From the NCBI RefSeq assembly GCF_001753165.1, contig NZ_CP017448.1, positions 2,917,183 through 2,981,182 on the forward strand: a stretch of DNA of 64,000 nt, in the 5' to 3' direction. Below are positions 9,285 through 18,007 of the stretch, in pieces (positions within the stretch are counted from its first letter, which is position 1; the number at the start of each line of letters is the position of its first letter). Made by a program: the position numbers and the translations under genes. The notes under the pieces are model-generated. The model did not search any database, had not been told where the DNA came from, and saw only the letters and a list, made by a program, of their open reading frames with translations. The DNA comes from Acidihalobacter aeolianus. GTDB taxonomy: Bacteria; Pseudomonadota; Gammaproteobacteria; DSM-5130; Acidihalobacteraceae.

Positions 9285-9683
9285 ATGTCTGTGGGAATCC
9301 TGCTGATCACGCACAACCGCCTCGGTGCCGACCTCATGGAAACGGCACGCAGCATGCTGCGTGAACCGCCGCTCGAAGTCGCCGTCCTGGCGGTCTCCCC
9401 GGCTGCGGATCCCGACGACCTGCTGCAGCGAGCCCGCACGCTGTGCGACCGTCTGGACGCCGGTAGCGGGGTGCTGGTACTGACCGACATGTTCGGCTCG
9501 ACGCCCAGCAACGTCGCCTGCCGCCTGTGCGACGACAAACACCAGATACGCATCCTCGCCGGACTCAACCTCCCCATGTTGATTCGAATCCTCAACTATC
9601 CCACGCTCGAACTCGACGCCCTCAAGGAAAAGGCGCTCAGCGGGGGGCATGACGGCGTACTCAACTGCCAGGATATGGGCTAG
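9285..9683 (+). CDS. PTS mannose-family EIIA component
   Basis: EIIA-Man-type phosphocarrier of 132 residues. The phospho-accepting histidine is His10 (GILLITHNRLG), followed by LVLTDMFGSTPSNVA, the family's second motif. No EIIB, EIIC or EIID for mannose is nearby, so it is unlikely to take part in transport. In the incomplete PTS of other proteobacteria this protein is thought to be a regulatory phosphoacceptor for HPr~P. Its gene ends 2 bases before the HPr gene. Confidence 0.9.
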   Translation: MSVGILLITHNRLGADLMETARSMLREPPLEVAVLAVSPAADPDDLLQRARTLCDRLDAGSGVLVLTDMFGSTPSNVACRLCDDKHQIRILAGLNLPMLIRILNYPTLELDALKEKALSGGHDGVLNCQDMG

Positions 9684-9685
9684 GC

Positions 9686-9955
9686 ATGGCGCAACTCGAA
9701 GTCACCATCGTCAACCGTCTAGGTCTGCACGCACGCGCTGCCGCTCGGCTGGTGAGCCTGGCCGGGCGATTCGAAGCACACATCGAACTCGAACGCGACG
9801 GGCGCCGCGTCAATGGCAAAAGCATTATGGGGGTGATGATGCTCGCCGCGGCCCAGGGCAGCACGCTGACGCTACACGCCGAGGGTGTGGATGCCGAACA
9901 GGCACTGGCCGAACTCAGCGCTCTCATCGCCGACCGCTTCGGGGAAGAAAACTAA
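9686..9955 (+). CDS. ptsH: HPr phosphocarrier protein
   Basis: Small PTS phosphocarrier (89 residues). His15 in RLGLHARAAARL is the site charged by enzyme I. Ser46 in NGKSIMGVMML is the regulatory site used by HprK. Both are present, so this HPr can receive both signals. It lies between the EIIA-Man gene and ptsI, though a 120-base gap separates it from ptsI. The symbol could equally be ptsO in PTSNtr naming. Confidence 0.95.
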   Translation: MAQLEVTIVNRLGLHARAAARLVSLAGRFEAHIELERDGRRVNGKSIMGVMMLAAAQGSTLTLHAEGVDAEQALAELSALIADRFGEEN

Positions 9956-10075
9956 GCTCACCCGCGCACGCACGCAGTGTACGTTACACTTGACAGCCAC
10001 AACGCATCGCGCGCCAACGCCTCCGGGCATCCATGGATAGGGAAAGAGCGCGAACGATAAAGGAAACTTCCTGAA

Positions 10076-11821
10076 ATGAGCCTGCTGCTCAACGGCATCG
10101 GTGTCTCACGCGGCATCGCCATTGGCCGCGCGCATCTCTATGCCCAGGAAACGCCCGAAGTGGCAGAGCGGCGGCTTCCCGGCGATGCCATCGCCAGCGA
10201 AGTGAAGCGTTTCCGACGTGCCCTGCAGCGTGCCAAGACTGAGCTCAAGGGCTTGCGCGCGCGCATCCCGACACATGCCCCTGCCGACGTCGGCTCGTTC
10301 ATCGACACGCACCTGCTGATGCTGGAGGACAATCTCCTCGCCCGCGTACCGATCCAGCACATTCGCGAACGCCATTGCAATGCGGAATGGGCCCTCAAAC
10401 TGCAGTACGACGAACTGATCGCCACCTTCGATGCGATGGAGGACCCGTATCTGCGTACCCGGCGCGACGACGTGGCGCATGTGATCGGTCGCGTCCAGCG
10501 CCTGCTCACCGGCAGCGAAACCAACGTGCTGCCCGCGGGCCGGGGAGAAATCGTGGTCGCCGATGACCTGTCCCCGGCAGATATCGCCAGCCTGCATCAG
10601 GCCCGCGTCGCCGGCGTCGTCACCGAATTCGGCGGTCCGCTCTCGCACACTGCCATCCTACTGCGCAGTCTCGAACTGCCGGCGGTGGTCGGTGTACAGG
10701 CTGCCCTGCGCTTGCTGGCCGCAGACGAACCCCTGATTCTCGATGGCGACGGTGGCTTCGTACTTGCCGATGCCCCCCCCTCGCTCAGGCAACATTTCCG
10801 TGACCGTCTGCGGGATGCACGCCAGCGACGCGCCGATCTCGTCCGCCAGGCGCGCTTGCCCAGCGTGACGCTGGATGGCACTCCGGTTACCCTTCAGGCC
10901 AACATCGAGCTCGATGCCGACCTCAATGCGCTGCGCCGGGCCGGCCCAACGGGGGTTGGCCTTTACCGTACCGAATTCCTCTACCTCAACCGCAGCACAC
11001 CGCCCGATGAAGGCGAACAGCTCAAGGCCTATCGCAGGGCGTTGCGCGCACTGGGCGGCGAAGCTCTCACGGTCCGCACCTACGATCTCGGCGGCGACAA
11101 GCTGCCCGACGCCGAAGCACGCGAAACCCAGGGATCGCCCAACCCGGCACTGGGCCTGCGCGCAATCCGCCTTAGCCTGCGCGAACCCGGACTCTTCGCC
11201 ACCCAGATCCGCGCCATTTTGCGCGCCTCCGCACTGGGCCCTATCCGTCTCATGCTGCCCATGCTCACCGACATCTCCGAGCTCGATCAGTGCCTCGCCC
11301 TGATCGAGGAACAACGCAGTCAGCTGCGCAAAGCAGGGCGGCGCTTCGATCCAGGCATGCCGATCGGCGCCATGATCGAAGTGCCGGCTGCCGCGCTGAC
11401 CGCCGCCGCCTTCGCCCGACGCCTGGATTTCCTGTCCATCGGCACCAATGACCTGACCCAATACACGCTCGCCATCGACCGCACGGACGAAACCGTCAAT
11501 CACCTCTACGACCCGCTGCACCCGGCCGTGCTGCAACTCATCCGTCTTACGCTCAAGGGTGCCGCCCGCGCCCGCAAGCCCGTGGCGATGTGTGGGGAAA
11601 TGGCTGGCGACCCACGCTATACCCGCCTGCTACTGGGCATGGGACTCCGCGAATTCAGCGTGCCCGTGAACCGTCTGGCCGAAATCCGTCACGTCATCCG
11701 CCGGACGGATGTGCGCAAACTGGCCACCCCCGTACGCAAGCTTCTTGCAGCAGGCGAACGCGCTGTACGCGACCGCCTGCTTGAAACGCTCAACCAAGAT
11801 CTGGAACCTGCGCTCCGCTGA
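10076..11821 (+). CDS. ptsI: PTS enzyme I (phosphoenolpyruvate-protein phosphotransferase)
   Basis: Cytoplasmic enzyme that takes phosphate from PEP and passes it to HPr. The active-site histidine is near residue 191 in FGGPLSHTAILLRSL. The PEP-binding barrel shows GVGLYRTEFLYL, the IGAMIEVPAA segment, LSIGTNDLTQYTLAIDR and the C-terminal VAMCGEMAGD. 581 residues, no GAF domain, so it is the ordinary enzyme I as opposed to PtsP, which is also encoded in the window. A TTGACA hexamer at 9990-9995 upstream could be a -35 box, but I do not see a good -10. Confidence 0.96.
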   Translation: MSLLLNGIGVSRGIAIGRAHLYAQETPEVAERRLPGDAIASEVKRFRRALQRAKTELKGLRARIPTHAPADVGSFIDTHLLMLEDNLLARVPIQHIRERHCNAEWALKLQYDELIATFDAMEDPYLRTRRDDVAHVIGRVQRLLTGSETNVLPAGRGEIVVADDLSPADIASLHQARVAGVVTEFGGPLSHTAILLRSLELPAVVGVQAALRLLAADEPLILDGDGGFVLADAPPSLRQHFRDRLRDARQRRADLVRQARLPSVTLDGTPVTLQANIELDADLNALRRAGPTGVGLYRTEFLYLNRSTPPDEGEQLKAYRRALRALGGEALTVRTYDLGGDKLPDAEARETQGSPNPALGLRAIRLSLREPGLFATQIRAILRASALGPIRLMLPMLTDISELDQCLALIEEQRSQLRKAGRRFDPGMPIGAMIEVPAAALTAAAFARRLDFLSIGTNDLTQYTLAIDRTDETVNHLYDPLHPAVLQLIRLTLKGAARARKPVAMCGEMAGDPRYTRLLLGMGLREFSVPVNRLAEIRHVIRRTDVRKLATPVRKLLAAGERAVRDRLLETLNQDLEPALR

Positions 11822-11890
11822 TTCCGTGTCCGAGCGGCTCACCTGTCCGGCTGCTACACTGGCTGACGCCGCTTTCACCACGAGCACGCC

Positions 11891-13255
11891 ATGGCCGATA
11901 CGGACACGACCAGCCGCAACGCGGGCAATCTCGAACTGATCTCCGCCACCCTGCAGACCGGCGCCATGCAGCAGGCACAGCGCATGCTCAACGCCCTGCA
12001 TCCGGCGGAAATCGCCCACCTGCTCGAATCCATGCCGCCCGCCCAGCGCGAACTGGTATGGGAACTGGTCGACCAGGAATACGACGGCGAGGTCCTGCTG
12101 CATCTCGGCGACGAGGTCCGGCAAAGCCTGATCCGCGGCATGGACGCCGAGGAACTCGTCCAGGCCGCACACAGCCTGGATGTCGACGACCTGGCGGATC
12201 TCGTACAGGACCTACCGCATGCGGTACTCCAGGAAACCCTGGACGGGATGGACAAGCAGCGCCGCCAGCGCCTGGAAGCTATCCTGTCCTACCCCGAGGA
12301 TAGCGCCGGCGGCCTGATGGACAGCGACGCGGTCACCGTGCGCGCCGATGTCACGCTCGATGTGGTGTTGCGCTACCTGCGCCTGCGTGGCGAACTCCCC
12401 GACCTGACCGACAGCCTGATCGTGGTCAACCGCTACGACAAGTATCTCGGCCTGCTGGCACTGACTGAACTACTGACCCAGGACCCCGAGCATACCGTCG
12501 CCGAGGTAATGGATACCTCGACCGCGGCGATTCCGGCAGAAACCCCGGCACACGAGGTGGCCAAGGTCTTCGAGGACCGCGATCTCATCTCCGCCCCAGT
12601 GGTCAACGAGGGCGGCATCCTGCTCGGACGCATCACCATCGACGACGTCGTCGACGTCATTCGCGAACAGGCCGATCATTCGGTCATGGGGCGTGCCGGC
12701 CTGAGCGAGGACGAGGACATTTTTGCACCGGTGGTCCGCAGCTCCCGCAGGCGCGCGGTGTGGCTCGGCATCAATCTCGCTACCGCCTTTCTTGCCTCCT
12801 GGGTGATTGGCCTGTTCGAGCACACCATCCAACGCTCGGTGGCGCTGGCCGTGCTCATGCCGATCGTTGCCAGCATGGGCGGCATCGCCGGCAGCCAGAC
12901 GCTCACCCTGGTGGTTCGTGGAATGGCGCTTGATCAGGTCAACCGCGGCAATCTGCGCTGGATCTTCAGCAAGGAAATCGCCGTCGGCGCGATCAACGGC
13001 CTGCTGTGGGCACTGGTGGTCGCGCTGATCGCCCTGATCTGGTTCGATAGCCTGCGCATCGGCGGCATCATCGCCCTCGCGATGATCATCAACCTGTTCG
13101 CCGCGGCGGTCGTCGGTGTGTCGTTGCCACCACTGCTGCGCGCATTCGGCGTCGACCCGGCGATCGCCGGCAGCGTCATCCTGACCACCTTCACCGACGT
13201 CATTGGGTACGCATCCTTCCTCGGCTTGGCCACGGTTGTCCTGTTCAGTCTGTAG
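11891..13255 (+). CDS. mgtE: magnesium transporter MgtE
   Basis: Homodimeric Mg2+ channel gated by cytoplasmic Mg2+. It has an N-terminal superhelical MgtE_N domain (about 20-130), a pair of CBS domains (about 130-255, ending LLGRITIDDVVDVIREQA), a plug helix and five membrane helices (about 285-454). These include MPIVASMGGIAGSQ, the conserved start of the pore region, and the ion-site region VILTTFTDVIGYASFLGLA. 454 residues is normal. mgtE is also found at this position in the incomplete PTS cluster of other chemolithotrophs such as Nitrosomonas. Confidence 0.95.
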   Translation: MADTDTTSRNAGNLELISATLQTGAMQQAQRMLNALHPAEIAHLLESMPPAQRELVWELVDQEYDGEVLLHLGDEVRQSLIRGMDAEELVQAAHSLDVDDLADLVQDLPHAVLQETLDGMDKQRRQRLEAILSYPEDSAGGLMDSDAVTVRADVTLDVVLRYLRLRGELPDLTDSLIVVNRYDKYLGLLALTELLTQDPEHTVAEVMDTSTAAIPAETPAHEVAKVFEDRDLISAPVVNEGGILLGRITIDDVVDVIREQADHSVMGRAGLSEDEDIFAPVVRSSRRRAVWLGINLATAFLASWVIGLFEHTIQRSVALAVLMPIVASMGGIAGSQTLTLVVRGMALDQVNRGNLRWIFSKEIAVGAINGLLWALVVALIALIWFDSLRIGGIIALAMIINLFAAAVVGVSLPPLLRAFGVDPAIAGSVILTTFTDVIGYASFLGLATVVLFSL

Positions 13256-13329
13256 CCCCGGCTGCTCTTTCCAGCGGCCCACGCAAGGACTAATCTAGTC
13301 GCGCTCGTCAGTCGATCCGGAACTCCAGA

Positions 13330-13845
13330 ATGAAGCTCAAACCCCGCGAACTCATCATCGGCATCGTCGCTGTCGCCATCATCGGACTGGCCACCTGGAT
13401 CTGGATGGCGCCCTCCGGCAACAGCGCTCCCGACGTCCATTTCACCCTGCTCGACGGCAAGAAACTCGACCTGAGTTCATTGCGCGGGCACCCCGTGCTG
13501 ATCAACTTCTGGGCGACCACCTGCCCGGGCTGCGTGGAGGAAATTCCAGAGCTGGCCAAGCTGTACGACAGGCTTTCGCCCAAGGGCTTCGAGATCATCG
13601 GCGTGGCCATGTCCTACGATGTACCTTCTCAGGTGCGCGCCATGCAGCACGACCGCAACATCCCCTACCCCATCACGATCGACAGCAGCGACGCGATCTC
13701 CAAGGCCTTCGGTACCATCCGGCTGACGCCGACCTCGTTCCTGATCAATCCGGCCGGACATGTGGTCTACCAGAAGATCGGCAACGTCGACGTGCACAAG
13801 CTGGCGGCGAAAGTAGAACGCATGCTGCACAAGCAGGGCAGTTGA
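13330..13845 (+). CDS. TlpA/ResA-like membrane-anchored thioredoxin
   Basis: Periplasmic thiol-disulfide protein held by one N-terminal membrane segment (about residues 8-26). The thioredoxin fold carries the active site TTCPGC (Cys65 and Cys68) in INFWATTCPGCVEEIPEL, and the cis-proline strand LTPTSFLINPAG. 171 residues. TlpA/ResA proteins usually reduce apocytochrome c or copper-site cysteines, but the specific partner is not visible here. It is convergent with ptsP, with only 16 bases between the two stops. Confidence 0.9.
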   Translation: MKLKPRELIIGIVAVAIIGLATWIWMAPSGNSAPDVHFTLLDGKKLDLSSLRGHPVLINFWATTCPGCVEEIPELAKLYDRLSPKGFEIIGVAMSYDVPSQVRAMQHDRNIPYPITIDSSDAISKAFGTIRLTPTSFLINPAGHVVYQKIGNVDVHKLAAKVERMLHKQGS

Positions 13846-13861
13846 GCGTCTGAAACGGGAC

Positions 13862-16231
13862 TCAGCGCTTGCCGGCGCGCACCAATCCACCAAGACCGGC
13901 ATCGACCAGCGCACCGTTGAGCAGTTCGCGCACCCGGTCCGGCTCCTCCAGCGTCAGGGCCTGCTCGGTGAGTTCGCGTGCCTTCTTCTGGGTGAAGCTG
14001 CGCACCACCCATTTCACCCGCGTCAAGCCCGCCACGCTGACGCTCAAGCCGTCGAAATCCATCCCCATGAGCAGGATCACGGCGGCGGGATCACCCGCCA
14101 TCTCGCCGCAAACGTAGATCGGCTTGCCCGCGCGCCGTGCACCCTCGCGCGCCTGATGCAACGCCTGCAGCACCGCCGGATGCATCGGGCGGTAAAGATC
14201 GGCCACTCGGCTGTTGTTGCGGTCGACCGCCAGCAGGTACTGCACCAGATCGTTGGTGCCCACGCTGAGATAATCCACCCGCCGCGCCAGCGACTCGGCG
14301 AGATAGACCGCCGAGGGCACCTCGATCATCGCCCCGAGTTGCGGACGAGAGATATCCAGGCCCTCCTCGCGCAGCTCGGCGGCTGCGCGGTCGAGCAAGC
14401 GACAGGCCTCGTCCAGTTCTCCGACCGTGCTGATCATCGGGAACAGCACCCGCAGATTGTCGAGCCCCGCGTTCGCGCGCAGCATCGCGCGGACCTGGGT
14501 CAGGAAGATCTCGGGGTGGTCCAGGGTAACGCGGATGCCGCGCCAGCCGAGGAAGGGGTTGTCCTCGGTCAAGGGGAAATAGGGCAACGGCTTGTCGCCG
14601 CCGATATCCAGCGTGCGCAGGGTCACCGGCCGCGGGTAGAACGCCGACAGCATCTGCCGGTAGGTAGGCAGCTGGGCCTATTCCGAAGGAAAACGGTCGC
14701 GCACCATGAACGGGAATTCGGTACGGTACAGACCCACCCCTTCGGCACCGCACTTGAGTGCAGGTTCGACGTCGGCCAGCAGGCCGGTGTTCACGTAAAT
14801 CGGGATCAGGCGCCCATCGGGGGTCAGCGCCGGTTCCGCGGCGAGCGCGTTCAGGCCATCCGACAGCTCGCGCTCCTCGCGCGCCAAACGCTCGAATTCG
14901 CGCCGCACCTGCGGCCCCGGCTGGATGAACAAGCGCCCCTGATAACCGTCGACGACGAGCTCGCGGCCCTCGAGCCGGCCCACCGGCAGGTTTTCCGCGC
15001 CCATCATCGCGGGAATGCCCAGCGCGCGGGCGAGGATGGCGACATGCGACGAAACCGAGCCGCGTGCCGACACCACGCCGGCCAGCACCCCAGGCGGAAT
15101 TTCCGCCAGCTGCGCGGCAGACACGTCCTCGCCTATGAGGATGGTGCGTTCTGGCCACGGCGAGTCGTTGCGCGCCTGGCTCAGCAGCTGCGCCAGGATG
15201 CGCCGCCCCAGATCGCGGATGTCGCTCGCGCGCTCGCGCAGGTACGCATCATCCATCTCCTCGAAGGCGCGTGCGTACTGACGCACGGTGTCGCGCAGGG
15301 CCGCCGGCGCCCAGGCCCCCTGTTCGATGCGTGCGACCGTACCCTCGATGAGGTGTTCGCTCGCCAGCATCATGGCGTAGGCATCGAACAATGCCTGCTC
15401 TTCGGCGGGCAGCACGTCGACCATGCGCGCGCGAATGGCCGCCATTTCCTGTCTGACGGCCTCGACGGCCTCGCGGAAGGCCGCGACTTCGGCTGCAATG
15501 TCTTCAATCGCGCGATCCGGGATACGTTCGAGATCCGACTGCGAATAGGCAACTCGACCGACGCCAATGGCAACACCGGGCGACCCACCCAGGCCGGTGA
15601 TGATCAGATCCGTCGGTAGTTCGCCGCGCAGCAGGCGCAGGGTTTCGCCGGACAACTCTGCCTGGCGGATGGCGACAGCGATCTGTACGGCCAGGGTGGA
15701 CAGCAGGGCCACCGCACCATCATCGAAACTGCGTCTGGCGCGCTGCTGCGCAACCAGCACGCCGAGCACCTGACGTCGATGGATGATGGGCACGCCGAGG
15801 AAGGCGTGATAGCGCTGCTCGCCGGTTTCTGGGAAGAATTTGAAGCGTGGGTGGTCGGGTGCCTCGTCGAGATTCACCGGTTCGGCGCGCTGTGCCACCA
15901 GACCGACCAGACCTTCGTCGAAATTCAGCTGGACCTGCCCGACCGAGGCCTGATTCAGACCTTCGGTGGCCATCAGCACCAGGCGCTCGCGCCCCGGCAT
16001 TACGAGGTACATCGAGCAGACATCGACCTCGAGCGCCGCACGCACGCGAGTGACCAGCACGCTCAGGGCATCCTGGGTCGACTCCGCGGCACCGACCGCC
16101 TCGACGATGCGCTGCAGGGTTTGCAGCAGGGGTTGTTCCAGCGGCTCGGAAGGACTCGCTGGAGTGGCGATCTCGTCGTCAGGACACACGGTGCGCCGTC
16201 TCCCGAACAATCGCGGGGGGCATTGCACCAT
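13862..16231 (-). pseudogene. ptsP: PTSNtr enzyme I PtsP, interrupted by an in-frame amber codon
   Basis: Enzyme I of the nitrogen PTS: an N-terminal GAF domain (EVDVCSMYLVMPGRERLVL onward) fused to an enzyme I module. The active His is in ARGSVSSHVAILARALGIPA, and GVGLYRTEFPFM and LSVGTNDLVQYLLAVDR mark the barrel. Reading stops at TAG 14678-14680 right after RDRFPSE. The same frame then continues AQLPTYRQMLSAFYPRP to the normal end at 13862, so no frameshift is involved. The expected residue is Glu (SEEAQ), one base away (GAG to TAG). Product if read through is about 789 codons; the true start is probably downstream of 16231, because the first residues overlap rppH. It may be a real nonsense mutation or a base-call error. 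Confidence 0.88.
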
Positions 16232-16706
16232 CTGCGCCGAACAACAGCGGCGCGAGCTCGCTCAGGGCACGCCGGTAGACCTTGCGCTTGAAGAACACGA
16301 CCTCCTCCACGGGCAACCAGTAGTCGACCCAACGCCAGCCGTCGAATTCCGGCTTGGCGGAGGCACTGAGATTGAAGCAGCTTTCATCGCAGTCGAGGCT
16401 GAGCAGGAACCACACCTGCTTCTGGCCGATACAGCGCGGCGAGGCATGGCGCCTGACCAGATTCTTGGGCAGGCGGTAACGCAGCCAGCCACGCGTGTGG
16501 CCCACCACATTCACATGCCTCTCCTCGAGCCCGGTTTCCTCCCACAGCTCGCGATACATCGCCTGCTCCGGAGACTCGTCGGGACGGATACCCCCCTGAG
16601 GAAACTGCCAAGTGCACTGGCCGATCCGCTTGCCCCAGAAGACGCGCCCATCGGCATTGCTCAGAATGATCCCAACGTTGTGCCTAAATCCGTCCGAATC
16701 AATCAC
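16179..16706 (-). CDS. rppH: RNA pyrophosphohydrolase
   Basis: Nudix hydrolase that removes pyrophosphate from 5'-triphosphate RNA and so triggers mRNA decay. The Nudix box [20 protein letters not shown] with TGL is complete. [14 protein letters not shown] and the C-terminal [19 protein letters not shown] are typical of RppH. I place the start at GTG 16706 because it gives [15 protein letters not shown], the usual family opening, 175 residues (E. coli 176), and a GGGGAT site lies upstream; ATG 16745 is an alternative. It overlaps the annotated ptsP start by about 50 bases; the pair rppH-ptsP is conserved in gammaproteobacteria. Confidence 0.95.
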   Translation of the reverse strand: MIDSDGFRHNVGIILSNADGRVFWGKRIGQCTWQFPQGGIRPDESPEQAMYRELWEETGLEERHVNVVGHTRGWLRYRLPKNLVRRHASPRCIGQKQVWFLLSLDCDESCFNLSASAKPEFDGWRWVDYWLPVEEVVFFKRKVYRRALSELAPLLFGADGAMPPAIVRETAHRVS

Positions 16707-16831
16707 TTGCAATCCCCGATCACGAGCCTCATTTACTAGGGTCATTGTTCCATAAGCGCCGGCCGGCGGCAAATGACGCCACCGCCCCCAATCGCTACAA
16801 TGCAGGCCTCATCAACAGCCCGGCGGATCCC

Positions 16832-17524
16832 ATGGGACTGGCCCTGTTCGATCTCGACAACACCCTGCTGGACGGCGACAGCGACCATGAATGGACGCGT
16901 TTCCTGATGGACGAAGGCGTCGTGGACCGCGAGACCGCCGATCAGGCCAACGAGCGCTTCTACGCCGACTACGTCGCTGGCAAGCTGGACATCCATGCCT
17001 TTGCGCGCTTTGCCTTCGAACCGCTGGCCACGCATCCGCTGGGACAGCTCGAGGCATGGCGGGCGCGCTATCTGCGCGAGCGCATCGAACCGATGATCAC
17101 CGCGGGCGCACGCGAACTGGTCGAGCGCCACCGCGCAGCCGGCGACACCCTGGTGCTGATCACCGCCACCAACAGCTTCGTCACCCGGCCGATCGCCGAC
17201 CTGCTGCGTATCGAGCACCTCATCGCCACCGAACCACGCCGCGTGGACGGGCGTTTCGTGGCTGAAATCGAGGGAACCCCCGCCTTCCGCGAGGGCAAGG
17301 TGATGCGCCTGGAGCAGTGGTTGGGCTCACGGCCTGACCTGGTCGGTGCGGAATCATGGTGCTACAGCGACTCGCACAACGACCTGCCGCTGCTCGAACG
17401 GGTCAATCACCCGGTAGCAGTCAACCCGGACCCATCCCTGGCGGAAATCGCCGCGGTGCGGGGCTGGCCCGTGCTCGGGCTGCGCCGCAACGCGGATCAG
17501 GCGCAGCGTTCGGCCAACGCCTGA
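16832..17524 (+). CDS. HAD-IB family phosphatase (SerB-like)
   Basis: HAD-superfamily subfamily IB hydrolase, related to phosphoserine phosphatase. Motif I is LALFDLDNTLLDGDSD, motif II LVLITATNS, and motif IV YSDSHNDLPLLERV. 230 residues from ATG 16832. The longer reading from 16745 adds 29 residues that run across the rppH upstream region, so I do not use it. The family includes phosphoserine and other small phosphomonoester phosphatases; the substrate is not evident. It is divergent from rppH and its end overlaps the next, opposite-strand gene by 28 bases. Confidence 0.88.
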   Translation: MGLALFDLDNTLLDGDSDHEWTRFLMDEGVVDRETADQANERFYADYVAGKLDIHAFARFAFEPLATHPLGQLEAWRARYLRERIEPMITAGARELVERHRAAGDTLVLITATNSFVTRPIADLLRIEHLIATEPRRVDGRFVAEIEGTPAFREGKVMRLEQWLGSRPDLVGAESWCYSDSHNDLPLLERVNHPVAVNPDPSLAEIAAVRGWPVLGLRRNADQAQRSANA

Positions 17525-17982
17525 AGCTTCAGCCCGGCTGGCGCCTCTATCTTGCCCGCCGCGGCCACGGCCGCCGCATAACCGCGCAGTAACTCGGGCA
17601 ACACCTTCACCAACTGCTGCTTGCGCAGGCGCCCTACGCCCTGCATGGCCCACATCGGGCGTAAGTTGCCCTGCGGCAACCCATCGCACACCTTCACCCC
17701 CCAGCCGGCGGTACCGACGTCCCACACGTGATGGCGCACGGCCAGCCGGAACACATGTTCGGCACCCATGTCCTGCATGCCGATGCCGGGACCGAGGTAC
17801 TCGACCTCGAGCTCCGCGGCCAGGGTCGCAAGCTCCTCGTCCAGCGCCTCCAGGGCTTCGTCCAGCGCCGCATCCACCTTCACCTGGGATTCGGCCGCCC
17901 GGGCGGCGAGCAGCGCCATCGCCTGATCTGTCGTCATCTTCTCGTCCTGTGCCCGCTCGGCGGGCGTCATCGCGGCTGACAT
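17497..17982 (-). CDS. conserved hypothetical protein (161 aa)
   Basis: Not recognised. The N-terminal third is Ala/Glu-rich and predicted helical (AAESQVKVDAALDEALEALDEELATLAAELEVEYL). The C-terminal part has a more globular look, with HHVWDVGTAGWGVKVCDGLPQG. No signal peptide or membrane segment. Codon use is like that of the neighbours. Its ATG lies 26 bases from the point (near 18,008) where the truncated P-type ATPase sequence begins. In between, a different frame ends KEDFEMVEV and TGA, which looks like the tail of another upstream gene lost at the junction. Confidence 0.7.
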   Translation of the reverse strand: MSAAMTPAERAQDEKMTTDQAMALLAARAAESQVKVDAALDEALEALDEELATLAAELEVEYLGPGIGMQDMGAEHVFRLAVRHHVWDVGTAGWGVKVCDGLPQGNLRPMWAMQGVGRLRKQQLVKVLPELLRGYAAAVAAAGKIEAPAGLKLQALAERCA

Positions 17983-18007
17983 CAGACCTCGACCATCTCG
18001 AAGTCTT

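Noticed and set aside
14156-15619. Long plus-strand reading (487 codons) opposite ptsP
   Set aside because: It mirrors the strongly conserved PtsP coding strand; it is His/Arg/Gln-rich and shows no domain. High GC makes such antisense frames common.
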